The position numbers and the translations under genes were made by a program. Source: DAOOKJ01 sp035385585 (GTDB lineage: Bacteria; Patescibacteriota; Minisyncoccia; UBA6257). From it: a DNA stretch of 60,333 nt. Each line of letters begins with the position of its first letter. The first letter of the stretch is position 1. Location: positions 1 through 60,333 of the forward strand of contig DAOOKJ010000003.1 of NCBI GenBank assembly GCA_035385585.1, given 5' to 3'. Below are positions 39,614 through 49,118 of the stretch, piece by piece. The notes under the pieces were generated by a model. That model did no database searches, was not told the DNA's origin, and saw only the letters and a list, made by a program, of their open reading frames with translations.

Positions 39614-40459
39614 TTAATTCGTTTTCCATGGGAACGGTTTATGAAGAGGCAAAACAAAACTTGCCGCTCCCTTATGTCCGCCTCCTCCATATTTTTCCGC
39701 AATTTTAGAAACATCAACTGAACCGTCTGAACGCAAAGAAATTTTTTTCTTTTTGCCATTAAGAGAGTAAATTATTGCGATTGGGGGATGTTTTTTGCAC
39801 AAAGCATTTCCCACTTCAGAAATTAAAACTGGCGAATTAACAGCTAACGCGCTATATCCCTCAAATTTCACCAAAATCGCCTGACAAATTATCTGGTTGA
39901 TTAAATACTGACGGTATTTTATCAATACTTCTCCTTGCTTTATTATCTTTTTTAATTCTATTTCTTTCTCTATTTTCTTTATATATTCTTGCCATTTTTC
40001 AAAATCATTTTCCAGTAAATCTATAACAATATTTAACTTTTCGCTAGAGGGTAATTTAAATTTCCACAAATCCTGGTCTTCAATGTAAAATAATAACTTT
40101 GGCACCTTTTTCTTTTTGAAGAAGTATTTAAAAGTTAAAACCGCGGCTGAATGGTTAATATCAACAACAAACTCGTCAACTAAATTTTTCAATTTCAAAG
40201 AAGAGAGATGGTGGTCAATTAAAATTATTCGATTCTTATTATTTTTAAGAATTTTTAATTTTTCTGGAGAGGGAGAAATATCTAATAAATAAACAGTTTT
40301 TCCCTTGATATCCAAAGACAAACCATTAAGATAATCGAAGCCTAAATAATTTGCTTTATCTTTAAACTTTAACCAAGCGCTAAAACAAGCGCCGAAACCA
40401 TCCGTGTCTGAACGATGATAAATAACAAAAACATCTTTATCTCTTTTTAGTTTTTTCAT
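39614..40459 (-). CDS. DHH-family phosphoesterase
   Basis: A 281-residue cytosolic hydrolase of the DHH/DHHA1 type, which cleaves phosphodiester bonds in small RNA, cyclic dinucleotides or similar with metal ions. Motifs are HRSDTDGFGA (about 15-24), LLDISP, the DHH itself in ILIDHHLSS, and the DHHA1 glycine motif GGGGHKGAASF near the end. The exact substrate is unknown. It lies between pgk and rnhA, with only 8 bases on each side. Confidence 0.85.
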   Translation of the reverse strand: MKKLKRDKDVFVIYHRSDTDGFGACFSAWLKFKDKANYLGFDYLNGLSLDIKGKTVYLLDISPSPEKLKILKNNKNRIILIDHHLSSLKLKNLVDEFVVDINHSAAVLTFKYFFKKKKVPKLLFYIEDQDLWKFKLPSSEKLNIVIDLLENDFEKWQEYIKKIEKEIELKKIIKQGEVLIKYRQYLINQIICQAILVKFEGYSALAVNSPVLISEVGNALCKKHPPIAIIYSLNGKKKKISLRSDGSVDVSKIAEKYGGGGHKGAASFVLPLHKPFPWKTN

Positions 40460-40467
40460 AAATAAGC

Positions 40468-41652
40468 CTACGAAGAATAAAAATTAAGCGCTACTAACCC
40501 TGGCAATTTTTGACCAGCCAGAAAATTAAGCATAGCGCCGCCGCCGGTAGAGAAAAAAATATTTTCTTGAAATGGTTCTTTTATTTTTAAGAGTTTTATA
40601 GTTTTTAAAGTATCACCACCGCCTATCACTGAATTTGAAATCTTATTATTTAATATCCCCTCTAAAACTTCTTTCGTCCCTTCTCTAAATTGCCTATCTT
40701 CAACCTTCCCCATTGGCCCGTTGAAAAAAATCGTTTTAGCTTTTCCAATAAACTGTTTATAATTTTTAGCGGCAACAGGACCAATATCTAAAATTTTATC
40801 TGTTTTTTTAACGGCGCTTACATCTCGTATTTCCACTTTGCCTTCTTTGGATAAAACCATTAAATCACCTGGTAAAATTAGTTCTGCTTTTTTAAAACCA
40901 ATGACTTTGATTTTTTCTACCGCTAACGGAGAATAAAACGAGTCTCCGATTTCAAAGCCGAATGCTTTCAAAACTGTATTAGCAATCGCCCCTCCAATTA
41001 AAATATAATCTGCAATTTCAGAAAAATTTGAAAGCAAAGGAAGCTTATCTTCAATTTTGCTTCCGCCTAAAATAACTACCATTGGCTTTTGAGGGTTATC
41101 AATAACTCCTTTAAGTTTTGTGACCTCTTCTTCTAAAAGAAATCCTGGATAAGAAGGTAAAAATTTTGTAATGGCAGAAATAGTTGCTGATTGACGATGA
41201 GAGACTGAAAATGCTTCATTAATGTAGATATCACCTAATTCCGATATTTTTTTTGCAAACTTTTTGTCATTTTTTTCTTCTTCTTTAAAGAAACGAATGT
41301 TTTCTAAAAAAATTAACTCGCCATTTTTAAATTCTTGTGTTTTTTCTTTCAACTCTTTGAAATTTCTAAACGAAACAAAATAAACTTTTGTTTTTAATAT
41401 CTTTTCCAAATATCTGGCAACTGGCTCTAAACTAAAATCTTTCTGGAAAAAATCATTCGGAGTCGGCTGGCCCAAATGAGAGATTAAAATAATTCTTTTG
41501 GCCATATTTTCTTTTAAAAACTCAATCGTTTTTAAACTCCTTCTAACTCTAAAATCATCTATAATTTCCCCTTTATCATTAATTTCCACATTAAAATCCA
41601 CCCGCACTACAATATTCTTGTTTTTTACCACTGAGGGAGAAAGGTGATGCAT
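40468..41652 (-). CDS. pgk: Phosphoglycerate kinase
   Basis: Makes ATP from 1,3-bisphosphoglycerate in glycolysis. The 394 residues have the N-domain substrate motif VRVDFNVEINDKGEIIDDFR, GGSKIEDKLPLLSNF near 197, FFNGPMGKVED near 313, and the C-domain GGGDT near 347. Length is typical. It is in one minus-strand run with tpiA, a lower-glycolysis pair. Confidence 0.96.
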   Translation of the reverse strand: MHHLSPSVVKNKNIVVRVDFNVEINDKGEIIDDFRVRRSLKTIEFLKENMAKRIILISHLGQPTPNDFFQKDFSLEPVARYLEKILKTKVYFVSFRNFKELKEKTQEFKNGELIFLENIRFFKEEEKNDKKFAKKISELGDIYINEAFSVSHRQSATISAITKFLPSYPGFLLEEEVTKLKGVIDNPQKPMVVILGGSKIEDKLPLLSNFSEIADYILIGGAIANTVLKAFGFEIGDSFYSPLAVEKIKVIGFKKAELILPGDLMVLSKEGKVEIRDVSAVKKTDKILDIGPVAAKNYKQFIGKAKTIFFNGPMGKVEDRQFREGTKEVLEGILNNKISNSVIGGGDTLKTIKLLKIKEPFQENIFFSTGGGAMLNFLAGQKLPGLVALNFYSS

Positions 41653-41722
41653 AAAACTACTGTATTTTCATATAAAAGATTAAAAACACATATCAAAGAT
41701 TTTGATATTTTCTTTACATTTT

Positions 41723-42505
41723 TTATTTCAAGGCATAATTTACAATTAGATTGACAGTAATCTCATTTGTTCCGGGCTCAATGGCTGAAACCGGAGTTGG
41801 AGCGGCGCCCATTGAGAGACTCGCTTCCTTAACAGCACTCCGATATAAAGGAACATATCCTCCTTCTTCAGAAATACTAATAATCTTTCCTATTTTAACG
41901 CCCGTTTCTGCTTCAAAAAGTTTTACTCTGTTTTTAATTTTATTAAAAGCCTCAACTCTGGCTAAATTCTTGTAATCTTCTTGGTCATCGATTTCAAAAC
42001 TGATATCAGATATTTCATTTGCGCCTTTTAAAGATAATTGCCCTACTAAAGAATTGATTTTGTCAAAATCTCTGATTTTAATTTCTATCGCCTGATCCAA
42101 CTGATAACCAATAATTTTTGGAGGACAACTGTTAAAATCCTTTGTATCTTTCCTACACCAAGAGTAATCATATTGCGGATTCAAAGAATAATTGATAGTT
42201 TTAATGTCTTTGTCTTCAATCCCCTCGCTTTTCACAAAATCCACAAGAGTTTTAATCTTTTGGTCGTTTTCTTTTTGCGCTTCTTCGGCTTTTTCTTTTT
42301 GAGTAATGACAGAAAAAGTTAATCTGGCAATGTCCGGTTTGGCAAAAACTTTACCTTGGGCTGAAAAGGAAATTACCCTTTCTGGATTAACAATATTTTC
42401 CGCCTGTCGCCAGTTTAAATAAGCCCAACTCAAAATTCCAATTGCTGTCACAATAAGAAAAATGGCTAAAAAATAAATAAGATAATTTTTAAATTTTTCC
42501 GACAT
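41723..42505 (-). CDS. SIMPL-domain (DUF541) protein, membrane-anchored
   Basis: A 260-residue protein with one N-terminal span (about 10-30), then a SIMPL/DUF541 domain: VISFSAQGKVFAKPDIARLT, IKTINYSLNPQYDYS, GYQLDQAIEIKIRDFDKI, and the C-terminal NEITVNLIVNYALK. The domain is found in periplasmic or surface proteins linked with stress; its biochemistry is unclear. It lies between tpiA and pgk. Confidence 0.85.
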   Translation of the reverse strand: MSEKFKNYLIYFLAIFLIVTAIGILSWAYLNWRQAENIVNPERVISFSAQGKVFAKPDIARLTFSVITQKEKAEEAQKENDQKIKTLVDFVKSEGIEDKDIKTINYSLNPQYDYSWCRKDTKDFNSCPPKIIGYQLDQAIEIKIRDFDKINSLVGQLSLKGANEISDISFEIDDQEDYKNLARVEAFNKIKNRVKLFEAETGVKIGKIISISEEGGYVPLYRSAVKEASLSMGAAPTPVSAIEPGTNEITVNLIVNYALK

Positions 42506-42529
42506 AATTTTTGTAAGATTAAATTTGAT

Positions 42530-43285
42530 TTATTGAACTAAAGATAAAATTTTCTTTAATTCAGTTTTATTAGTGGAGGCGCTACCGACCAAAACGCCAC
42601 TAATGTTTTTTAGGCTTAAAAACTCAATGATATTTTGGGCTTTTACTGAACCGCCATAAAGAATGGGAATGGATAGGGCTATTGACTCACTGAATCTTCT
42701 TAAAAGCCAAAAACGAATCAAATCTGAAATTTTTTCCGTTTCTTGAACAGTTTCCGGTATTTTGCCTCCAATCGCCCAAACCGGTTCATAAGCAATAATA
42801 ACTGAACTCTTTTTATTTAGTTTTATTCCCCTAAACGCTTTATTTAACTGGTCAAATAAAATTTTTTTAACCTTAAAATTAGAACTGCTTTCTTTTTCAC
42901 CTCTTTTCTCCTCACCGATACAAAGAATGGGAATTAAACCATTATTAAGACAACCTTTCATTTTTAGATTTATCATCTCATCTGTTTCTTTAAAATAATG
43001 GCGTCTTTCTGAATGACCAATAATCGCATACTCTAAAGATAACGATTTTAACATTTTAGGAGAAATTTCACCAGTGGCGAAAGTCCTATCCTGCCAAAAA
43101 ACATCCTGAGCGCAAAGAGAATATTTGTTTTGTAATATCTTCCTTGCCATTTCTAAATAAATAAAAGGCGGAGCAACAATGATTTTTAAAGAGGGGTTAT
43201 TTTTAACTAAAATTTTAAAAAGAACCTCTGCTTCTTTTAAAGAAGACGGAGACATTTTCCAGTTAAACACAAGATATTTCTTCAT
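42530..43285 (-). CDS. tpiA: Triose-phosphate isomerase
   Basis: Interconverts dihydroxyacetone phosphate and glyceraldehyde-3-phosphate. The 251-residue barrel has NWKM with the catalytic Lys at about 11, the catalytic His in IIGHSERRHYF near 93, the catalytic Glu in AYEPVWAIGG near 167, and the phosphate loop ILYGGSVKAQN near 212. Confidence 0.96.
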   Translation of the reverse strand: MKKYLVFNWKMSPSSLKEAEVLFKILVKNNPSLKIIVAPPFIYLEMARKILQNKYSLCAQDVFWQDRTFATGEISPKMLKSLSLEYAIIGHSERRHYFKETDEMINLKMKGCLNNGLIPILCIGEEKRGEKESSSNFKVKKILFDQLNKAFRGIKLNKKSSVIIAYEPVWAIGGKIPETVQETEKISDLIRFWLLRRFSESIALSIPILYGGSVKAQNIIEFLSLKNISGVLVGSASTNKTELKKILSLVQ

Positions 43286-43305
43286 TTAAATAAAATTATA
43301 CTTTT

Positions 43306-43761
43306 TTAAACTAATTTTACTCCTAAAATAGTTAAAAAGCTCACTATAATTCCGGCAATTAACACCCCTAAAACAATTAGCCAAAAAGCCTCTTTTTTCT
43401 TAAAGCCAAAAAGAAAAGCCGCCAAACTGCCTGTCCAAGCGCCGGTTAAAGGCAGAGGGATGGCAACAAAAATTACCAGCGCTAATTTTCCCCATTTCAA
43501 ATAACTATCTTGAAATTTTCTGCGTGTCCTTTGAAATAACCACTTAAAAAATCTTTCAAAAAACAGAAATCTTTTACTTAAAAAATTAGAGATACCTTCT
43601 AAAAAATATAAAATTGGCAAGATAGGCAAAATATTTCCCAAAACTGAAATTACAAATGATTTTATAAGAGGAAATTTATAGACTAAAATTGCCAAAGGAA
43701 TTGCGCCTCTCAATTCTACTAAAGGAGAAGCAGCGGTAAAAAAAACTATTAGTTCTTTCAT
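43306..43761 (-). CDS. Small multidrug exporter-family membrane protein
   Basis: A 151-residue protein with four or five hydrophobic segments. The start FFTAASPLVELRGAIPLAIL and later FVAIPLPLTGAWTGSLAAFL are typical of the Sm_multidrug_ex (PF06695) family, whose substrate is not established. It lies in the glycolysis/secretion run between map and tpiA with short gaps. Confidence 0.8.
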   Translation of the reverse strand: MKELIVFFTAASPLVELRGAIPLAILVYKFPLIKSFVISVLGNILPILPILYFLEGISNFLSKRFLFFERFFKWLFQRTRRKFQDSYLKWGKLALVIFVAIPLPLTGAWTGSLAAFLFGFKKKEAFWLIVLGVLIAGIIVSFLTILGVKLV

Positions 43762-43771
43762 ATTATCACTT

Positions 43772-44533
43772 TTAAGGAGTAATTACTAAGGCTTTATTTT
43801 TTAAAACCGCCACCGTTTTTTCGAAATGAACCGCTACTTCATTATTTAAGGTAGAAAAAGAACCATCACTATTTTCTCTAATCGCTCCATTTTTTAAAGT
43901 AATCATCGGTTCAATCGCAATAACCATTCCTTCTTTTAAAACTAAACCGGTATTTTTTTCTCCAAAATTATAAACAAGAGGGTCTTCATGAGGCTTATAG
44001 CCAACACCGTGGCCAACTAGTTCTTTCACCACCACAAAATTGTTCTTTTTGGCGTAATTTTCAATTGCCCAGCCAATATCCCCAATTCTTTTGTTTGCCC
44101 TGATAGTCTTTATGGCTTCATTCAAAGCCCCGCGGCCTACTCTAATCAGTTTTTGATAAAGAGATTTTACTTTACCGACGCCAACTGTAAGCGCCATATC
44201 GGTAAATAAATTTTTATATTTTATTCCTAAATCTAAAGAAACTACATCTCCATTTTTAAAAATCAAATCTTCTTTTGGCAAACCATGAACAATTACTTCA
44301 TTCACAGAAACGCATAAACTATTAGGAAATGGTTTTAAAGAAAAATCAGGCTTATAATTTAAAAAAGACGGTTCACTTCCACTTTTTTTAATAAGTTTAT
44401 AAGCAAAATCGTCAAGGTATTTCGCCGAAACGCCAACCTTCACTTCCAGAGCTACTCTCTTTAAAATTCTAGAAAGAATTCTCCCACCCTGTTTTAAAAT
44501 TTTAATCTCCTCTTTGCTTTTAATTGAATACAC
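43772..44533 (-). CDS. map: Methionine aminopeptidase, type I
   Basis: Removes the first Met from new proteins. The 253 residues have the five metal ligands: D in VSLDLGIKYKN, D in LFTDMALTVG, H in ELVGHGVGYKPHEDP, E in GMVIAIEPMI, and E in VAVHFEKTVAV. Classic position after secY and adk. Confidence 0.96.
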   Translation of the reverse strand: MYSIKSKEEIKILKQGGRILSRILKRVALEVKVGVSAKYLDDFAYKLIKKSGSEPSFLNYKPDFSLKPFPNSLCVSVNEVIVHGLPKEDLIFKNGDVVSLDLGIKYKNLFTDMALTVGVGKVKSLYQKLIRVGRGALNEAIKTIRANKRIGDIGWAIENYAKKNNFVVVKELVGHGVGYKPHEDPLVYNFGEKNTGLVLKEGMVIAIEPMITLKNGAIRENSDGSFSTLNNEVAVHFEKTVAVLKNKALVITP

Positions 44534-44553
44534 GATATATTTAAAAATTAAAA

Positions 44554-45228
44554 CTAAATCTTGAGTTTTTTTACAATTCTTTCAAAGACTTCATTTACGC
44601 TTCCCACACCTTCAACTTCTATCAATTTCTTTTTTTTCTTAAAATACCTAATTACTAACATTACTTCTTTGTCAAAATAATTCATTCTGTTTTTAATAGC
44701 TTTTAGATTATCGTCTTTTCTTTTTACCAGTTTTCCTCCGCAAGCAGAGCATTTTAAAGTTTTAACTAGTTTTTGATTCAATTCTAAAGAATATTCTCTA
44801 CCACAATTTTGACAAATTCTTCTTAAATTTAATCTTCTTATCACCTCTTCTTTTGGCACATTAATATAAATCGCCTTAAAATTATCCCGGTCCATTAAAT
44901 TAAGTGCTTCTTCCAAAATAATGGCCTCATCTAAGCATCTAGGACTCCCCTCAAAAATTAAGCCAAATTTTTCTGCTCCTGCTTTCAAATTTAAAATTTT
45001 TTTTAACCACAAACTGACTACTAACCATGTTGGCGCCGGCAAACCATTATTTATTATTTTTGCCATTGATTTAGCCAAAGAATTCTTTTGTTTTATAAAC
45101 TGTCTTAAAAGTCCGCCAGTATCAATCTCTATAAGGGGCAATTTTTTCTTTAGCAAATTAAGTTGGGTTCCTTTTCCGGAACCAGGCCGTCCTAATAGAA
45201 TTATATTTAACGGTTTAGACGTTTTCAT
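44554..45228 (-). CDS. adk: Adenylate kinase
   Basis: Balances ATP, ADP and AMP. The 224 residues have P-loop GRPGSGKGT at 12-20, the AMP-binding region, FEGSPRCLDEA near 89 where FDGFPR is usual, and a LID with four zinc cysteines (CQNC...CSAC). The start overlaps the secY end by 14 bases, the usual secY-adk-map order. Confidence 0.95.
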   Translation of the reverse strand: MKTSKPLNIILLGRPGSGKGTQLNLLKKKLPLIEIDTGGLLRQFIKQKNSLAKSMAKIINNGLPAPTWLVVSLWLKKILNLKAGAEKFGLIFEGSPRCLDEAIILEEALNLMDRDNFKAIYINVPKEEVIRRLNLRRICQNCGREYSLELNQKLVKTLKCSACGGKLVKRKDDNLKAIKNRMNYFDKEVMLVIRYFKKKKKLIEVEGVGSVNEVFERIVKKLKI

Positions 45229-46486
45229 ATTCGCGCATAATTAATTGGGCATCAATTGCTTTCATTGTTTCAATTGCTACTTCAACCATAATCAAAAGCG
45301 AAGTTCCGCCAATTGCCAAGGTCGTAATTCCTGAAGCCTTTTCTAAAAGTATTGGGAGCACGGCGATTACCCCTAGGAAGAAAGCACCAAACAGAGTAAT
45401 TCTGGAACTTAATGAAGCTAAATAATTAGCTGTAGTTTTCCCCGGTCGGTAGCCAGGAACAAAACCTCCTCTCTTTTGTAAATTATCGGCAATTGATTCA
45501 GGTTCAAAAGTAACGGAAGTATAAAAAAAGGTAAAAAGAAAAACAAAAACAAAATATAATATCAAATAGAGTGGCGACTGGGTATTAAATCCTTTCAAAA
45601 ATAGAGCCATCTTCAAAAGGAAAGGATTTGTTGAGGTAGATAAAAACTGACCGATCATTTGGGGAAACATTAAGATAGATAAAGCAAAAATAATTGGTAT
45701 TACTCCTGCTTGATTGACTTTCATTGGTAAATAAGTAGTTGCTCCTCCGTAAATCTTTGTGCCACGGACTTGTTTTGCGTAATTAACAGGAATCCTCCTT
45801 TCTCCTTGAGAAACAACAACTACCCCAATAATAATCAAAAAGGCAACTGCCAGAAAAACAATTAGATTCGGCAACCTCTCAAGAGTCAAATTCATAAAAG
45901 TTGCCATTAATTGACGGGGTAAATCAATTACAATCCCAGCAAAAATAATCAAAGAAATGCCATTGCCTAATTTTTGTTCAGTAATCAACTCCCCTATCCA
46001 CATTAAAATCATTGTTGAAGCGACAACAACAGTAAGATTCCTTATCAAATCAAAAGGGCTTAAAATAGTTACCACTCCCTGACTTTTTAACAAATTAAGC
46101 ATCGCAAAACCCTGAAGTAAAGCCAGCGGAATGGTAAACATCCGTGAATATTGTTCAAATCGCTTTCTTTCTTTTTCTGTCCCCTCTTGAAGCATTTGCT
46201 TTAAAGATGGAAAAACCATTGTCAAGAGTTGAAAAATAATACTGGAGGTAATATAAGGGCCTATTCCTAAAAAGGCAATAGAAATGTTAGACATTGCACC
46301 GCCGGTAAATATATTAAACAAACCAAAAATCTGATTCTGCTCAAAGAATGCCTGAAGTTTTGCTTGATCAACTCCTGGTAAAGGAATGCTGGCCATCACC
46401 CGAAAGACAAACAAAAGCAACAGAATAGTGAAAATTTTTTTTCTCAATTCTTTAAGACGAAAAAGATTGATAAATTTTTTAAACAT
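45215..46486 (-). CDS. secY: Preprotein translocase subunit SecY
   Basis: Channel protein of the Sec machinery. I start it at ATG 46486 (MFKKFINLFRLKELRKK, 423 residues); a TTG at 46510 is less likely. About ten membrane spans are present, with the plug region FGLFNIFTGGAMSNISIAFL and a cytosolic loop PESIADNLQKRGGFVPGYRP near 345. It is the last spc gene before adk and map. Confidence 0.96.
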   Translation of the reverse strand: MFKKFINLFRLKELRKKIFTILLLLFVFRVMASIPLPGVDQAKLQAFFEQNQIFGLFNIFTGGAMSNISIAFLGIGPYITSSIIFQLLTMVFPSLKQMLQEGTEKERKRFEQYSRMFTIPLALLQGFAMLNLLKSQGVVTILSPFDLIRNLTVVVASTMILMWIGELITEQKLGNGISLIIFAGIVIDLPRQLMATFMNLTLERLPNLIVFLAVAFLIIIGVVVVSQGERRIPVNYAKQVRGTKIYGGATTYLPMKVNQAGVIPIIFALSILMFPQMIGQFLSTSTNPFLLKMALFLKGFNTQSPLYLILYFVFVFLFTFFYTSVTFEPESIADNLQKRGGFVPGYRPGKTTANYLASLSSRITLFGAFFLGVIAVLPILLEKASGITTLAIGGTSLLIMVEVAIETMKAIDAQLIMREYENV

Positions 46487-46541
46487 AGGCAAAAATAAGT
46501 TAAAGTTCAAAAGTCAAAAGTCAAAATTAAAATCCTCGCTA

Positions 46542-46991
46542 TCATTTTTTATTTTTTTGATTTTCTATTTTTCCGCCTGCTTTAAGAATCGACTCTTTGG
46601 CTTTTTGGGAAACTAAGCAGTTTTCTACATTATATTTATATTTAAGCTCGGCTGAACCAAGAATTTTTAGAGTTCTTGTTTCTCCTTGAGGAATTTCTAC
46701 TAATCCTAATTTTTTTAATCTTTTTGGGTTAATAACGGAATCGTTTTGAATTTTTTTTTGAATATCGCTTAAAAGAACTGTAACAGGTTTCTTGACTATT
46801 TTTTGAAATTTTACTCCCCTTTTCTTGGGAAATTTCAAAATTGTCTCCCTTATTTGAGGTTTAATCTTGTGGCCTGCTCTTGATTTCTGTCCTTTCATTC
46901 CTCGGCCAGAATAAGTTCCTCTTTTCCCTCCTCTGCCAATTCTTTTCTTTTTGGGAGTTTTATAGGTTTTTTTTAATTGATGGACCTGCAT
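46542..46991 (-). CDS. rplO: 50S ribosomal protein L15
   Basis: A 149-residue 23S rRNA-binding protein. Glycine/arginine-rich N-terminus (RIGRGGKRGTYSGRGMKGQK) and the family end QKAKESILKAGGKIE. It follows rpsE after 4 bases; rpmD (L30), which most bacteria have between them, is absent. Confidence 0.96.
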   Translation of the reverse strand: MQVHQLKKTYKTPKKKRIGRGGKRGTYSGRGMKGQKSRAGHKIKPQIRETILKFPKKRGVKFQKIVKKPVTVLLSDIQKKIQNDSVINPKRLKKLGLVEIPQGETRTLKILGSAELKYKYNVENCLVSQKAKESILKAGGKIENQKNKK

Positions 46992-46995
46992 AGAG

Positions 46996-47505
46996 TTAAA
47001 TCTGATTATTTTCTTTTTGATCCTTATTGATTTCTTCTTTTGGAACTTTTAATTTCGAAATTGCAATCAGTACTGCCTTTGCATTATTGATTGCATTATT
47101 AGTTCTACCCAATACCTTAGAACTGATGTTGGGAATACCTGCTAATTTAAAAATTGTTCTGGAGACACCGCCAGCCACTATCCCTTTTCCTTCTCTTGCG
47201 GGCTTTAAAAGTATTTCTGCTGCCCCATATTTTGCCTTCACTTCATGAGGAATAGTATTTTTGACTACTGGGATTTTCATTAAATTCTTTTTTGCCTGAT
47301 TAGTTGCTTTTTCTATTGCCGTAGCGACATCACGACCTTTTCCTACTCCAAAACCTATTTCATAATTTTTTCTTCTTCCAACCAATACCGTTGCCCTAAA
47401 ACTTAATCTTTTTCCTCCGCCGGTTACTCTAGCCACTCGACTGATATCCAAAACTTGGGTTTCAAAATCAGGAGTAATTTTTTGGAAATTTTTTCTTGAG
47501 TTCAT
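46996..47505 (-). CDS. rpsE: 30S ribosomal protein S5
   Basis: Small-subunit protein at the mRNA entry channel. The 169 residues have the double-stranded-RNA-like domain VARVTGGGKRLSFRATVLVG and the loop VGKGRDVATAIEKATNQAKK, then KPAREGKGIVAGGVSRTIFK. The gap to rplR is 5 bases. Confidence 0.97.
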   Translation of the reverse strand: MNSRKNFQKITPDFETQVLDISRVARVTGGGKRLSFRATVLVGRRKNYEIGFGVGKGRDVATAIEKATNQAKKNLMKIPVVKNTIPHEVKAKYGAAEILLKPAREGKGIVAGGVSRTIFKLAGIPNISSKVLGRTNNAINNAKAVLIAISKLKVPKEEINKDQKENNQI

Positions 47506-47510
47506 ATTTA

Positions 47511-47888
47511 TTAAAATTCTAAACCTGTCTCTTTGGCTTTTTCTGCCAGTATTTTAATTCGACCATGATATTTAAATCCCCCCCTATCAAAAACCACTTT
47601 TTTAATTCCTTTTTCCTTTGCTTTTTGGGCTATTAATTCTCCAACTTTTTGAGCAATTTCTTGTTTTGTCGCTTTTTTATTATCTTTTCTATTTTTTATT
47701 TCAAAATCTGAAGCAGAAACTAATGTTTCTCCTTTCTCATCATCAATGATCTGAACATAAATATGTTTTAAAGAACGAAAAACAGATAATCTAGGTTTTT
47801 CTTTACTACCTTTAATTTTAGCTCGCACTCGGCGATGTCTAATTTCTCTTTTTTCTTTTTTGTTAATTTTTTTCATATAATTGTTCAC
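47511..47888 (-). CDS. rplR: 50S ribosomal protein L18
   Basis: Binds 5S rRNA with L5. The 125 residues have RHRRVRAKIKGSKEKPRLSV near the start, HIYVQIIDDEKGETLVSAS, and the end VVFDRGGFKYHGRIKILAEK. It lies 6 bases after rplF. Confidence 0.96.
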   Translation of the reverse strand: MNNYMKKINKKEKREIRHRRVRAKIKGSKEKPRLSVFRSLKHIYVQIIDDEKGETLVSASDFEIKNRKDNKKATKQEIAQKVGELIAQKAKEKGIKKVVFDRGGFKYHGRIKILAEKAKETGLEF

Positions 47889-47894
47889 CTAAAC

Positions 47895-48440
47895 CTAAGC
47901 GGCGGTAGTGGCTATTTTCTTGCCAGCTTTCCGCCTTATCTTTTCACCAACGTAATAAATTCCTTTACCTTTATAAGGCTCAACAGGTCTCACCTGGCGA
48001 AGTTTGGCAGCAAACGAACTGACTAATTCTTTTGAAACACCGTTTATGGTAATAATATTCTTATCAACTGAAACATTTAATCCTTTTGGAATTTCTAAAA
48101 TTACAGGGTTAATATAACCTATTTTAAGTATTAATTGATCTCCTTCTAAATTTGCTCTGAAGCCAACTCCATTAATTTCCAATTGCTTACTAAATCCTTG
48201 ACTCACTCCCTCTATTAAATTATTTAGTAATGCTTTGGTCGTTCCCCATAGTTTATAAGTATTTTTTTGCTGAATCAATGGTTTGACAAAAATAAGATTA
48301 TTTTTTAGTTCAATGGCAAAATAGGGGGAGATTTTTAAAGATAGTTCCCCCTTTGGACCTTTGGCAATAAAAGTATTATTTTCAATTTTTACTTCTACAC
48401 CAGTCGGTATTTCTATTGGTTTTTTCCCTATTCTGGACAT
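47895..48440 (-). CDS. rplF: 50S ribosomal protein L6
   Basis: Large-subunit protein near the factor site. The 181 residues start SRIGKKPIEIPTGVEVKI, and the C-terminal domain has the family motif EPYKGKGIYYVGEKIRRKAG. The two-fold domain layout and length are standard. A 74-base AT-rich gap separates it from rpsH. Confidence 0.96.
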   Translation of the reverse strand: MSRIGKKPIEIPTGVEVKIENNTFIAKGPKGELSLKISPYFAIELKNNLIFVKPLIQQKNTYKLWGTTKALLNNLIEGVSQGFSKQLEINGVGFRANLEGDQLILKIGYINPVILEIPKGLNVSVDKNIITINGVSKELVSSFAAKLRQVRPVEPYKGKGIYYVGEKIRRKAGKKIATTAA

Positions 48441-48514
48441 AATGATTTATAACAAATAATTTTTAAACATTAAAAATTACAAAATTAAAAATTTAAAAAA
48501 TTTGTTAGTTCGAG

Positions 48515-48907
48515 TTACCATACTTCTAATAAAATTTCTCCTCCTAAATTTTTCTTTTTTGCTTCCTTATTAGTCATCACTCCTTGAGGAGTAGAAATAA
48601 TATATATTCCGAAACCTCCCTTAGCCGGCCAAATCTGTTTTGATTTTCTATATACTCTTTGAGATGGCTTTGAAACTTTTCTTATTTCAGTAATTTTTGG
48701 TGTCTTATCTTCATTATACATTAAAGTTATCTCTATCATCCTTTTTGGTTCACGGCCAACTTTCGTAAAATCTTTAATATAACCATTTTTTTTCAAAACA
48801 TTTAAAATATCCATTTTGAATTTGGAAAAAGGAACTTTAATGGTTTCTTTCTTAACCATTTGACCGTTCCTTATTCTCGTTATCATATCTGCAATTGGAT
48901 CATTCAT
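48515..48907 (-). CDS. rpsH: 30S ribosomal protein S8
   Basis: 16S rRNA central-domain binder. The 130 residues start NDPIADMITRIRNGQMVKKE and end GIYIISTPQGVMTNKEAKKK followed by a short tail with LGGEILLEVW. Standard family ends. It lies 13 bases past rpsN. Confidence 0.97.
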   Translation of the reverse strand: MNDPIADMITRIRNGQMVKKETIKVPFSKFKMDILNVLKKNGYIKDFTKVGREPKRMIEITLMYNEDKTPKITEIRKVSKPSQRVYRKSKQIWPAKGGFGIYIISTPQGVMTNKEAKKKNLGGEILLEVW

Positions 48908-48920
48908 AAATTTTTTTAAA

Positions 48921-49106
48921 TTACCAACTGGCTTTTTTAATGCCCGGGATTTCCCCTTTTGAAGCCAACTCCCGAAAACAAATTCGGCATAAGCCGAAAT
49001 CTCTCATATACCCCCTTTTTCGACCGCAACGCCAACATCGCCTCACCGTCCTCGTGGAATACTTTGGTTTTTTTAGGGCTCTAGCAATAACAGATTTTTT
49101 TGCCAT
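48921..49106 (-). CDS. rpsN: 30S ribosomal protein S14, zinc type
   Basis: A 61-residue short S14 with four zinc cysteines: CWRCGRKRGYMRDFGLCRIC. This zinc form lacks the long insert of the E. coli protein. It lies between rplE and rpsH with gaps of 12 and 13 bases. Confidence 0.97.
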   Translation of the reverse strand: MAKKSVIARALKKPKYSTRTVRRCWRCGRKRGYMRDFGLCRICFRELASKGEIPGIKKASW

Positions 49107-49118
49107 AAATTTGAAAAA

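Noticed and set aside
46992..46995. A hidden rpmD between rpsE and rplO
   Set aside because: Only four bases separate the two genes.
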